Source: a virus. Taken from it: a stretch of 43,720 nucleotides of DNA. Position 1 is the stretch's first letter; every line of letters starts with the position of its first letter. Below, in pieces: positions 1 through 7,620 of the stretch. The stretch spans positions 1 to 43,720 of the IMG/VR virus record IMGVR_UViG_3300013100_000006, one strand, 5' to 3'. Under the pieces are notes generated by a model. The model did not search any database, had not been told where the DNA came from, and was given only the letters and a program-made list of their open reading frames with translations. Both the position numbers and the translations under genes were made by a program.

Positions 1-123
1 CGGTCGTAATCGCGTAGGCCCGTGTTCGGAAATCCGCCTGATACATGAAGTAGATCGCCTCGTACTCGCGGAACTTGCGAGCGACGCGCATCGCCGTACC
101 GAAACGGCCCCACTTCGTGAACC
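1..123. repeat. Left copy of the 123-bp terminal overlap
   Basis: Bases 1-123 are identical to 43598-43720. The repeat lies inside the RNA polymerase reading frame, and joining at the repeat restores one continuous frame. This fits a circularly closed assembly opened at an arbitrary point. It is unlikely to be the real packaging end, because a packaged end here would cut the polymerase gene. Confidence 0.9.
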
Positions 124-1222
124 GCAACTTGCACTCCGTGTACCACTCGGCAAGCTCGCGCTTCCACCGCGTGAACTCCGTCAGTTGCTCCGGGTTCATC
201 GTCTCCTTCTTCATCTCGTCCGTGAGCCAGTGCGGCCGGGGCGGCTTCGGAATCTCGGCCTGCATCAGAATCTCGTCCGTGTCGATCCGCTGGCTGATTT
301 CCTCGATCACGTCGAGCATGTCGCCGTTGATGCGCCACCGGACGCTTTGCAGGGCGTTCAGGGCGCTCCGGAGCTTCGCGGTGTACTCGGGGTACTCCTT
401 GTACATCGAAACCGTCTGACGGTCTGCTCGTCGGTATTGGAGGCAGTACGGCGCGGCCGTCCGCATCTCCATCGTGTGATACCCGCCGTCGTTGAACGCA
501 GTCCAGTCCTTTGGCCGCTCGATGAACGGCAGCGCGTAGGGCATGGAAAGCTCGACAGCCTCCTTGATGTTGCCGATCAGCATCCGCGCATCGTCGCTGA
601 GGTAGGCGATAAACACTGTGTTGACCTTCTTGAATCTCGTCTCTGTGTGCGGCTCGATCTGGATCATGCCGGTGTTGCGAAGCTCTTCCAGCAGGAACAG
701 GCCGAGCGTCTCGCGCTCGGCCGGCCCCCACGAAAGCATCTCCACGCCAGCATTACGCGCCGCACCAGCAACCGCGTTGAAGCGGTGCCGGGCATTCTTG
801 CTGTGCCGGCGATCCAGATCGTGCTGCACGTCCCACAGCAAATCAGGCTGCTCGATGTTCATCACCTGCAGCGCCATCTCGCGCTGTACAGTGACCCCGA
901 TGTTCCGGGCGATCGACTTCGCGTCGGAGTGCGACTCCTGAGCGAGTAGCTTGTTCAGCACCTCACGAACCGTGATAGACGCCGCCACAGCCCCGTCAAG
1001 GGCTTCGATGAGGGCGACGTGTGCCTTGCGTCGACCGGGCTTGCCCGAGCCCGCCTGAGCCGTTTTGATGGCCTCGGCGAGCGGGAGCAGGTAGCGGCGA
1101 TACAGCGCCTGCGCATACGGGTTCGTTTCCGCCCGGCCCTTCTCTTCGTTCCGTTCGATCATCGCCCGTGCGCGCTCGATGCCCGATTCGCGCATTTCCT
1201 TCTCCAGCTTCGCCTGATTCAT
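1..1222 (-). CDS. Phage single-subunit RNA polymerase, N-terminal part (gene continues at the right end of the window)
   Basis: This is the 5' part of the gene; the rest is at 42324-43720, and joining across the 123-base end overlap gives 831 residues (T7 gp1 has 883). The ATG at 1222-1220 follows an AGGGAGA ribosome site five bases upstream. Residues 1-407 cover the N-terminal, promoter-binding and early palm regions of a T7-type polymerase, including a stretch near the junction (RKFREYEAIYFMYQADFRTR) typical of this family just before the catalytic core. The enzyme transcribes the middle and late phage genes from phage-specific promoters. The gene follows a nucleotide-metabolism gene and a 51-residue unknown and precedes the structural block, the phiKMV-type arrangement. 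The gene is split only because the circular contig was opened here. Confidence 0.95.
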   Translation of the reverse strand, partial: MNQAKLEKEMRESGIERARAMIERNEEKGRAETNPYAQALYRRYLLPLAEAIKTAQAGSGKPGRRKAHVALIEALDGAVAASITVREVLNKLLAQESHSDAKSIARNIGVTVQREMALQVMNIEQPDLLWDVQHDLDRRHSKNARHRFNAVAGAARNAGVEMLSWGPAERETLGLFLLEELRNTGMIQIEPHTETRFKKVNTVFIAYLSDDARMLIGNIKEAVELSMPYALPFIERPKDWTAFNDGGYHTMEMRTAAPYCLQYRRADRQTVSMYKEYPEYTAKLRSALNALQSVRWRINGDMLDVIEEISQRIDTDEILMQAEIPKPPRPHWLTDEMKKETMNPEQLTEFTRWKRELAEWYTECKLRFTKWGRFGTAMRVARKFREYEAIYFMYQADFRTRAYAITT

Positions 1223-1235
1223 CTGTTCTCCCTGA

Positions 1236-1391
1236 TTACCACACGAGGTTGTATTCCGCCGCGCACACTTCGCAGAGCGTGTCGAAGTCCTCCGGCGATA
1301 GCGCGGCTCGCGCCGTGTGCATGTGGTCCACTGCCCGGCCCTTGTTGCCGGTCGTCATCGCGCATTCGATCAGGTTCAAAAACTTGTCCAT
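1236..1391 (-). CDS. Small hypothetical protein (51 aa) upstream of RNA polymerase
   Basis: The ATG at 1391 overlaps the stop of the preceding gene as TGATG and has a strong AAAGGAGG site five bases upstream, so translation is well supported despite the short length. The protein is helical, starts MDKFLNLIECAM, has three cysteines and no membrane segment. It may form a small alpha-hairpin. I do not recognise the family. It sits between the MazZ-like gene and RNA polymerase and was probably co-transcribed with both. Confidence 0.7.
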   Translation of the reverse strand: MDKFLNLIECAMTTGNKGRAVDHMHTARAALSPEDFDTLCEVCAAEYNLVW

Positions 1392-1933
1392 CAGTCCTCC
1401 TTTGTCAGGATCGATTCGAGATACATCAACGCCCGAGAGGCAGCGTGCACGGCGTGCAGCATACCCGACTCGTCGTCCTTGCCGTCGTGCTTCTCTCCGG
1501 TAGCCAGCAGATGCCGCGTGAGCGACGCCCGTTGCTTGTCGAGCGGCAGCGTGGTGAAGTGCCGCCATGCGTACTCCTTACCCTCAGCACCGAACTCCAG
1601 CACCTTCGCCACGGCCTCTAGGGCCTTGGGGAACTGGAACAGAAAGTTCACGTCCACCTTCGCCGCCTTGCTGTGTGCCTCGTCCACAACTTCGGGCGCA
1701 CCTACCGAGGGCGATTCCGAGTCGTTGAGTGTCGCCTTGACGCCAGCGAAAAGCCACGGGTGTTTAACTACCTCGAACTCTCTCTCCGCTTGGCGTCTAC
1801 GGTGCTCATCTAACTGAGCCCGCATCCGGTCCTCGGCGTTGGCCTCGCCCGTAACGATCCACGGGCGTGGGCGGAAGGCGCATGGGCCTAGGCAGACCCC
1901 GCAGTTGCTGCCTGCTGTGTGTTCTTTTGGCAT
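1391..1933 (-). CDS. MazZ/DUF5664-like dATP/dGTP pyrophosphohydrolase domain protein
   Basis: The 180-residue protein starts at the ATG at 1933 after AAGGAG; longer upstream reading is only a shadow of the next gene. Residues about 95-173 match the pattern I know for the phage dATP/dGTP diphosphohydrolase (DUF5664, MazZ) family: a VLEFGAEGKEYAWRHF block, then RHLLATGE, then DDESGMLHAVHAASRAL with histidines at 160 and 163. That family hydrolyses (d)NTPs to monophosphates and pyrophosphate through an all-alpha, metal-dependent site. The N-terminus is extra: three cysteines (CGVCLGPC), then a charged helical stretch. In the phage it could reshape the nucleotide pool. No PurZ-like synthetase is present. 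The assignment is from pattern memory and was not checked by a search. Confidence 0.65.
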   Translation of the reverse strand: MPKEHTAGSNCGVCLGPCAFRPRPWIVTGEANAEDRMRAQLDEHRRRQAEREFEVVKHPWLFAGVKATLNDSESPSVGAPEVVDEAHSKAAKVDVNFLFQFPKALEAVAKVLEFGAEGKEYAWRHFTTLPLDKQRASLTRHLLATGEKHDGKDDESGMLHAVHAASRALMYLESILTKED

Positions 1934-1941
1934 GCTGCTCC

Positions 1942-2739
1942 TTAGCTGATCGTCAGGTTCTTGCGATGCTCGCGGCTGTTCTCCATTGAGCGGCCCCGGC
2001 CCCATCCACCACACGTCTGGCATTGCAGACGAGCGTACACGCCGACCTGCGTAGTCCGCGTTCCCTTGCGGATCACGTGAGTGCTGCCGCACTTATCGCA
2101 CACCGGCCCGTCTTGTGGGTCCATGTACGCGCCGATGTTCGGATGACCCGTCATCCACGGCAGGATGATGTAGTACAGTTCTTCGAGCGAGAGTACGTCC
2201 ACCTCGTTGTAGACCTGCATCTCCTTCTGCGCTGCCGGGTTGCCCTTGAGGTACTCGTCCCACAGCAGGAAGCCGGGGAACTGCTTGTGCGTCAGCTTCT
2301 TGGTCTTGCACAGCTTGTTCGTGAGGTACTCCAGCTTGTGGCTGGTCATCGCGAAGTTCTTCCGCGATTCGAGCAGCGTGTCCACCACCTTGAACGGCGA
2401 CGGCGGTTTGAGGCCGAGCAGAATGAAGCGCGCTTGAATCTTACGCACGTCGAACTTCTTGCCATTGTGGGCGACCACGATATCCGCCTCATCGAACAGC
2501 TTGTGCAGCCGCTTGACGAGCTTCGTGTCATCGCGCTTGTCCCGCTGTCGGAACGTGTCGAAGTAGTGGATGCGGGGATCGTTCGCCCACTTCGCAGAGA
2601 ACGAGAGGATCGACCAGTCGAGGTCGAGCATGTTGAGTCCGACGCCGTGCTGCCAGATCGACCAGATGTGCGCCATCAGCGGCGCAGTCTCGATGTCGAG
2701 GAACAGGATACGCGGCATGCGCTTCTTTCGTGCAGTCAT
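1942..2739 (-). CDS. DEDDy 3'-5' exonuclease (RNase H fold) with C-terminal zinc ribbon
   Basis: The 265-residue protein starts at 2739 after GGAGAA, with the start overlapping the upstream stop as TAAATG. The exonuclease motifs are clear: Exo I FLDIETAP (D15, E17), Exo II VVAHNGKKFDVRKI (D97) and Exo III YNEVD (Y177, D181), the DEDDy arrangement. Residues 214-243 form a zinc ribbon, CDKC followed by CQTC, and the tail is basic. Likely role: degradation or end processing of DNA (or RNA) during replication or host DNA breakdown. It is separate from the exonuclease domain inside the DNA polymerase, so the phage has two DnaQ-type exonucleases. Its neighbours are two more nucleases and the MazZ-like protein. 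Confidence 0.8.
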   Translation of the reverse strand: MTARKKRMPRILFLDIETAPLMAHIWSIWQHGVGLNMLDLDWSILSFSAKWANDPRIHYFDTFRQRDKRDDTKLVKRLHKLFDEADIVVAHNGKKFDVRKIQARFILLGLKPPSPFKVVDTLLESRKNFAMTSHKLEYLTNKLCKTKKLTHKQFPGFLLWDEYLKGNPAAQKEMQVYNEVDVLSLEELYYIILPWMTGHPNIGAYMDPQDGPVCDKCGSTHVIRKGTRTTQVGVYARLQCQTCGGWGRGRSMENSREHRKNLTIS

Positions 2740-3000
2740 TTATTCTCCGAAGATGTGACGCTCAAGCTCGCGCATTACCATGCGACGCAGTTCGAACTTC
2801 TGGTAGTGCTGGAAGCCCTTGTCGTCTTTGAACTCGACCGGGTAGCTCTTGGATGCACGCAGTACAAACGTGTTCTTCGGATCAGTTCCGACGTACAGGT
2901 CCAGCGTGTCGACTATCTCCCCACGACCGGGAAGGTCCTCACGAATCTCCTGCGTCGTTTCGGTTCTCAGCCCGAGCTTTGCGACGAGCAGTGCGCGCAC
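2740..3000 (-). CDS. Hypothetical protein with uncertain non-ATG start
   Basis: The open frame ends at 2740, two bases before the ATG of the DEDDy exonuclease, and its C-terminal half looks like real protein (LYVGTDPKNTFVLRA, then a charged helix ending RELERHIFGE). No ATG lies between 3310 and the last 20 codons, and further upstream the frame is only a shadow of the endonuclease VII-like gene. The most reasonable starts are GTG at 3000 (86 residues, used here) or TTG at 3009; neither has a clear ribosome site. Either choice overlaps the upstream gene by about 60-70 bases, so translation may depend on coupling. Function unknown. Confidence 0.5.
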   Translation of the reverse strand: MRALLVAKLGLRTETTQEIREDLPGRGEIVDTLDLYVGTDPKNTFVLRASKSYPVEFKDDKGFQHYQKFELRRMVMRELERHIFGE

Positions 3001-3358
3001 GCTTGTTTGCAAGGTCTCGCTTTTCCCGTTCGGTTCGGTGGGTGCTGTGCAGGAGCCCGTTGTGTTGGGACTGGCTGTGAAGTTCGAGGTAATCCGCGAT
3101 TGCTCGAAGATAGGTCCAAGGTTCAAGGCGTTCTCCAGTTGCAGGGTCCGCGCCGAGGCGGTTGGCCCAATTTTCAATCTTGCCGAGCACGCCGTTGTTC
3201 CAGCGGCCGAGTGTTGCACGAATCCAGCCGTGCTTGTGACAGTGGTCGAGCACCGCGTTGTCGGGATCGATAGTCCACTTCGTGATGGGATCGACACCAC
3301 CTTGCGCTGCAAGCAACTGCTTACGCTTCGGTTTGAGCATCGAGGTTGTGAGCCGCAT
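2939..3358 (-). CDS. Recombination endonuclease VII-like (HNH) nuclease
   Basis: This 139-residue protein has an AAAGGAGG site before its ATG at 3358. Residues 37-56 carry an endonuclease VII/HNH-like core: LDHCHKHGWIRATLGRWNNG, with D38, H39, H41 and N55 in the positions of the metal-binding and catalytic DH...H...N set of T4 gp49. The cysteine pairs that bind structural zinc in T4 gp49 are missing; only C40 is present. The C-terminus is very basic. Family role: resolution of branched DNA before packaging. It overlaps the 5'-3' exonuclease by 38 bases, and phiKMV-like phages keep these two genes side by side, which supports the call. Confidence 0.75.
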   Translation of the reverse strand: MRLTTSMLKPKRKQLLAAQGGVDPITKWTIDPDNAVLDHCHKHGWIRATLGRWNNGVLGKIENWANRLGADPATGERLEPWTYLRAIADYLELHSQSQHNGLLHSTHRTEREKRDLANKRARTARRKARAENRNDAGDS

Positions 3359-4292
3359 CGTATGCCTCCTTTACACGTTGTTCGAGTCTTTGGAAGGCTG
3401 CCGTCATCTCGACCGCAGTGAATAATCGACCAGCATTGCGGACAGAAGCAGCACGGTCAGTGCGAAGCCACAGAAGGCCCGCTTGCTCGGCCATCGCATC
3501 GTACGCGGCATCGCCGTAATAGCTTCGATACACTCCAGCCACGCGCTGGTACGCTTCGGCATTGTTCGTTGCTCCTTCAAGGATAGCCTTAGCCGTGACC
3601 TCACCTACGGGCTTCTCTTTGCCCGCAGCGTTGAGCATCTTCGGCAGGCCGGGGATGTTGTCCGCAGTGTCTCCGTGCAGCATCTGCAACCAGAACCACT
3701 TTGTTCCGTATTGCAGCCCGCTGCCGGATACTACGTCGTACTCGGCGATGGCTGCACCGGGGGCAGCGCGGGCCACGGCCACCAACTCGAACGACTCCCA
3801 TTCGAGGTGGGTGCCGGGTAGCATGCGCATGTCCTTGTCGCGGTAACGAAAGACTGCATCAGTCTCCGCAGCCACGAGGGCAAACCCATCATCGGCTTCG
3901 CGAGTAGTCCACAGCAACGGTTGGAATTCCTTACCATCGTATGACTCCATGAGGTCGCGCAGGTACTCCCAGTTCTTCGGGTGCCTGCCGCTGCTACGCT
4001 GCCCTTGGTACGGCTTCACCGTGGCAATCTCGTAGCGGTGCGCCTTGTTCGTGGCGCGGTGTGAGAGGTGCATGACGGCCTTGCGACAGCCCGTCATGCC
4101 GAGGGAAATCTCGACGTTCTCCAGTAGCGTGCGACGAGCCACACCCGTGGGGGTGTCGTCGTTGCCGGCGCAGAAGTACGCGAGATAATCCCCGTCGATG
4201 TGCAGCACCTTGTCGTTCTTGACCGCGCCGCCTGACGTGATGTCAGCGCGGCGCATGTCCGTCAGGTCCAAGGCTGAGAGGTCAACGCTCAT
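3321..4292 (-). CDS. 5'-3' exonuclease (FEN/T7 gp6-like)
   Basis: The 323-residue protein starts at 4292 after AGGAGG. The flap-nuclease metal-binding set is visible: HIDGDYLAYF (D33, D35), READDG (E132, D134, D135), RDKDMRML (D152, D154) and HGDTADNIPGLP (D208, D211), followed by the helix-three-turn-helix DNA-binding region. T7 gp6 is about 300 residues. Role: removal of RNA primers, degradation of host DNA and generation of ends for recombination. It lies between the putative ssDNA-binding protein and the endonuclease VII-like gene. The first 28 residues are an N-terminal extension before the first motif. Confidence 0.9.
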   Translation of the reverse strand: MSVDLSALDLTDMRRADITSGGAVKNDKVLHIDGDYLAYFCAGNDDTPTGVARRTLLENVEISLGMTGCRKAVMHLSHRATNKAHRYEIATVKPYQGQRSSGRHPKNWEYLRDLMESYDGKEFQPLLWTTREADDGFALVAAETDAVFRYRDKDMRMLPGTHLEWESFELVAVARAAPGAAIAEYDVVSGSGLQYGTKWFWLQMLHGDTADNIPGLPKMLNAAGKEKPVGEVTAKAILEGATNNAEAYQRVAGVYRSYYGDAAYDAMAEQAGLLWLRTDRAASVRNAGRLFTAVEMTAAFQRLEQRVKEAYDAAHNLDAQTEA

Positions 4293-4304
4293 CAGCCCTC
4301 CTGC

Positions 4305-5201
4305 TTAGAACGGGATATCGTCGTCATCGAACTCCGTCGGGGCCGCGCTCTGCTTCGGCTCGCTCGGGGCCGGGGCTTCGCTGCGTGTCGGCTTCTCTGC
4401 GTCGCCTAGGTCGAGTTCCTTCCCGGTGTCCACCAGCGTGGCGATCGGGCAGGACGCGAAGTTCGCTGCCGACTTGATGAGGTTCTGGATGACATTGCGG
4501 CTGCGGGCCGGTGCGATCACCTTGCCGTCATCGTCCGTGCGTGCCGGAATCTCGCCGTCGATGTAGATCGAATCCCACATCGCCTTGTCCGCGAGGTTGA
4601 ACAGGAAGTACTTGATCGGCGAGAGGGCCGGAGCAACTGCGATGCTGTAGTCGCTGTCGTCCGCGTTCTTGCCGACGGTCGGCAGGATAACGTAGCCGTC
4701 CGGACCCTTGGCGTTGGCGTAGACGCGCTTCGTCTCTCCACTGCCGACTTCCTTGTGGAAGATCTTGATGAGGAACGGCTTGTCCAGAAGCTGCGCCATG
4801 TGCTTCGCGTTGCCACCGGTCGCCACGTTCAGCTTCGTGAACAGCTTGTAGAAGTTCGACTTGATGTGCGGTGCCTTGCCCGGCTCGTACGTCTCCTTGA
4901 TCGTGATGCGGTGCGGGGTCACCGTCTTGACACCGTCCTTCTCGAACTCGCGCGGCTCGTGCTTCGGGCCGGACAGTTCGATGACGAGGTGCACCTTGTG
5001 CTTCAAACGCTTCTTGCCGGTCTTTTGACCTTGTGCGTTGAACTCGTCCTCTTCGTGCTGACCGACTTCGTAGTAGCCGACCATACGTGCTCGTGCGATA
5101 CCTGCTGCCGGCGGCGTGTAGCCACCACCCGATGCCGTCTCCGGCTTGCTCATGTCTGCTTGCGTTTCGAGGGCTGCGTTCAGTGCGTCGAGATTTGCCA
5201 T
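4305..5201 (-). CDS. Putative single-stranded DNA-binding protein with bacterial SSB-like C-terminal tip
   Basis: I chose the ATG at 5201 (298 residues) because GGAGC precedes it; a TTG 27 bases upstream would overlap the polymerase end. The middle (about 40-215) is beta-rich with many basic and aromatic residues, as expected of an OB-fold-type ssDNA-binding protein. A proline/alanine-rich linker follows and the protein ends EFDDDDIPF. That tip is nearly identical to the end of E. coli SSB (DFDDDIPF), which docks SSB-interacting host proteins, and differs from the acidic tail of T7 gp2.5. The position directly after DNA polymerase and before the 5'-3' exonuclease fits a replication protein. 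Fold assignment is inference; the tip is seen. Confidence 0.7.
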   Translation of the reverse strand: MANLDALNAALETQADMSKPETASGGGYTPPAAGIARARMVGYYEVGQHEEDEFNAQGQKTGKKRLKHKVHLVIELSGPKHEPREFEKDGVKTVTPHRITIKETYEPGKAPHIKSNFYKLFTKLNVATGGNAKHMAQLLDKPFLIKIFHKEVGSGETKRVYANAKGPDGYVILPTVGKNADDSDYSIAVAPALSPIKYFLFNLADKAMWDSIYIDGEIPARTDDDGKVIAPARSRNVIQNLIKSAANFASCPIATLVDTGKELDLGDAEKPTRSEAPAPSEPKQSAAPTEFDDDDIPF

Positions 5202-5217
5202 GCGTGTAGTGCTCCTA

Positions 5218-7611
5218 TTACAGTTCAAACGAAGGGGTGTAGTTGCTCATATAAAGCTCGCGCAGACGCAACCGAATCTTGCGGGCCAGTGTGTCGAATC
5301 CTTCCGGGAAGGACAGTTCCTCCATCATGTTGCGACCGTACGACGCGACGGCCGGCACCGGCACGTCTACCTTCCAGTCGAAGAACCACTCCATGAACTC
5401 GTTCGCGCCGAGCATCGCGGCGTGCAACGTTGCTGCCGCCTTGATACGAACGTCCTCAGCCGAGTCAACGTACAGTGCATCGTGAACCTGATTGACCAGC
5501 AGAGCGCGCCCGCCAAAGTTCTTCGCCTTGTAGAACGCACGTACCGCCAGCCACATCGCGGCCTTCGCCCACTCACCGCCCGCACCCTGCACCTCGTAGT
5601 TCGCTACCTCGGTCGGCGAGAACGAGGTAAAGCCTTGCCCGGGCTTGACGAATGCGAGGGGTGTCGGTGACTCGCGGTATGAGTACCTTTTCCCGTCGGG
5701 CGTCACGCTGAAACCACGACCAAGTTGACATTGGATCGAGGGACGTTCCGGGTGCGGGACGAAGATCGACGTAGGTGTGCGCGACTTCTTGATGCGCTCC
5801 ATCTTGTCGACGTTGTACTGCTTCAACTCCGGCCAGTTCGATTCCTCCGCAGCGATCAAGTCCTTCACGTCGGACTCGCTCATACCGGTGGAGGCGGCGA
5901 TCTTGACTGCCCCTGCGCCGTAAGCTCGCTGGAAAGAGAACACCTTCGCTTCCGTGCGCTTCTTCTTCCACGCGGCCTCTGCATTCGTCACGCATCGTTC
6001 CAGTGCTTCCTCGTATGTGATGCCTTCCTTCTGCGAGACACGCACGCAGTGCATGTCCTTGCCCGCTTTCAGGTCTGCCTTGAGCCCCACGCATCCCGTC
6101 AGCAGCGCTTGGATGTACACCTCCAGCGCGGTGAAGTCGTCCTGAATGATCGACCCACCCTCGAAGCGGGAGACGAACACGCGCTTGATCTGCGATCCGT
6201 CCGGCACCCCGTTCTCTTCGTCGTACACGTCATCCGAGTTGTTGAGCGTGCCCTTGCTGATGTTCTGCGAGTTCGGGTTCGACGCAGAGAATCGCGCCGT
6301 AACCGTGCTCGTGTGGTTGATGCTGTGGTGGATGATGCTGTCGATCCCGACCAGCGTAAGCATCCCCGTGTAGTTGCCTTCCTTGTCTACCGTGATGAAG
6401 TACGTCCCGAGGTCCTTCGTCAACGTCGCCACTCGGCCGAGAGTCTTGAGGAACGGAATGTTTCGGTTCGCGAGTTCATCAATCACGTCCGCCTTGACGG
6501 AGTACAGCCCCGGCGTGCTCGACGCCCACTCCTTACGCGGTTCGGTGAAGCCGGGGAACTGGTACAGCTTCTCTTCCCACTTCAACTTCGGACGATCGAA
6601 GTCAGGGACCTTGACCTTCTTGGTCTTGATTTCGCCCTTGTTCTTTCCGCCTGCGAATCGCTGCGGAAGCACTAGCGTGTCCACTCCCGCCTCAAGCTGG
6701 AGTGTGTACGCCGTAAGCTCGGCCGATGAACCATCCGTCAGCAGAACGTGCACCTCGTCCTTCGTGTAGTACGCGGGCTTCCCGTCGTCATCTACTTGGT
6801 GGACACGGTCCTTGTACTTGATCGTGCCGCCGAAGATCAGCGGCGAGAGGTGGTAGCGGTTGCTCCAGTTGAAGTCGAACGGGAGATTGTCCGGAAGGTA
6901 CGCGCCGAGTTCCTCAGTGATACGCTTGAGTTCCTCTTCGAGTTCGGACGCGAGGCGCAGGCCCAACGGCTTGTCAACGTATAGCCCGTTGCGCTCCATC
7001 TCTGTCGTCGCCAGCAGCGAGCCCATGTTAAGCCAGATCGAGCGCATCTGCTTCTGCTCACGCGCCCGTTGGAACTGTCCGACGAAGATCAGTTCGGTGT
7101 TGCCGATGTCTCCGTGTACGTCATCCGTGCCGACGAGGTACGACATGAGCAGGTCAGGATCGATATCGATCGTGTCGATACCTGACGCCCATAGCGCTTT
7201 CACCTCGTCGTTCTTGAGGTTGCCGCCGTATCGCTCGACCATGCTGTCCATCGAGCACATGTGGAATCGCGGGTCTTGCCCTTCGAGCAGATACTCTGCT
7301 AGCTGGCAGTCCCACACAGTTCCACCGTTAGCTACGAACTCCATCCACGCTTCCAAGTTCTGCGGCTCGCGCAGAGCATAGAGCAGGTCGAACTTGATGT
7401 TCACGCCAACGAGAAACTTCGTGTCTTTGAGGAGTTTGGTGAACCAGTCAAAGGGCTTCTTGCCTTTGCCGTAGTACTCACCAAAGATTTGCTCACCCTG
7501 CCGTCGATAGCCAGATGCCACAACGAAGTTCTCTACTTCAAAGGGTGAAGCCTTTCGCTTGAACAGGGACTTGGTTGTTGTCTCCAAGTCCCACACAACG
7601 TATTTACTCAT
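5218..7611 (-). CDS. Family A DNA polymerase with 3'-5' exonuclease domain
   Basis: The 797-residue protein (T7 gp5 has 704) begins with the proofreading motif YVVWDLETTT (D8, E10) and has Exo II at VGVNIKFDLLYAL. In the polymerase domain, motif B is canonical (RTEAKVFSFQRAYGAG). Motif A (QDDFTALEVYIQALLTG) keeps the catalytic aspartate and the LE pair but has tyrosine where T7 has the arginine of ELR. Motif C reads NQVHDALYVD, so the usual HDE is HDA. The ATG at 7611 follows GAGG and lies about 11 bases after the start point expected for the promoter at 7621-7640. Replicates the phage genome; whether a host processivity factor is used cannot be seen. Confidence 0.95.
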   Translation of the reverse strand: MSKYVVWDLETTTKSLFKRKASPFEVENFVVASGYRRQGEQIFGEYYGKGKKPFDWFTKLLKDTKFLVGVNIKFDLLYALREPQNLEAWMEFVANGGTVWDCQLAEYLLEGQDPRFHMCSMDSMVERYGGNLKNDEVKALWASGIDTIDIDPDLLMSYLVGTDDVHGDIGNTELIFVGQFQRAREQKQMRSIWLNMGSLLATTEMERNGLYVDKPLGLRLASELEEELKRITEELGAYLPDNLPFDFNWSNRYHLSPLIFGGTIKYKDRVHQVDDDGKPAYYTKDEVHVLLTDGSSAELTAYTLQLEAGVDTLVLPQRFAGGKNKGEIKTKKVKVPDFDRPKLKWEEKLYQFPGFTEPRKEWASSTPGLYSVKADVIDELANRNIPFLKTLGRVATLTKDLGTYFITVDKEGNYTGMLTLVGIDSIIHHSINHTSTVTARFSASNPNSQNISKGTLNNSDDVYDEENGVPDGSQIKRVFVSRFEGGSIIQDDFTALEVYIQALLTGCVGLKADLKAGKDMHCVRVSQKEGITYEEALERCVTNAEAAWKKKRTEAKVFSFQRAYGAGAVKIAASTGMSESDVKDLIAAEESNWPELKQYNVDKMERIKKSRTPTSIFVPHPERPSIQCQLGRGFSVTPDGKRYSYRESPTPLAFVKPGQGFTSFSPTEVANYEVQGAGGEWAKAAMWLAVRAFYKAKNFGGRALLVNQVHDALYVDSAEDVRIKAAATLHAAMLGANEFMEWFFDWKVDVPVPAVASYGRNMMEELSFPEGFDTLARKIRLRLRELYMSNYTPSFEL

Positions 7612-7620
7612 GTATCCTCG

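Noticed and set aside
185-949. Plus-strand frame of 254 codons opposite RNA polymerase
   Set aside because: Antisense shadow of polymerase codons; no domain or start signal, although the plus-strand promoter at 42300-42318 would transcribe through it.
2023-3273. Open frame of 416 codons on the plus strand
   Set aside because: It spans three real minus-strand nuclease genes in the antisense direction, with antisense-type composition and no ribosome site.
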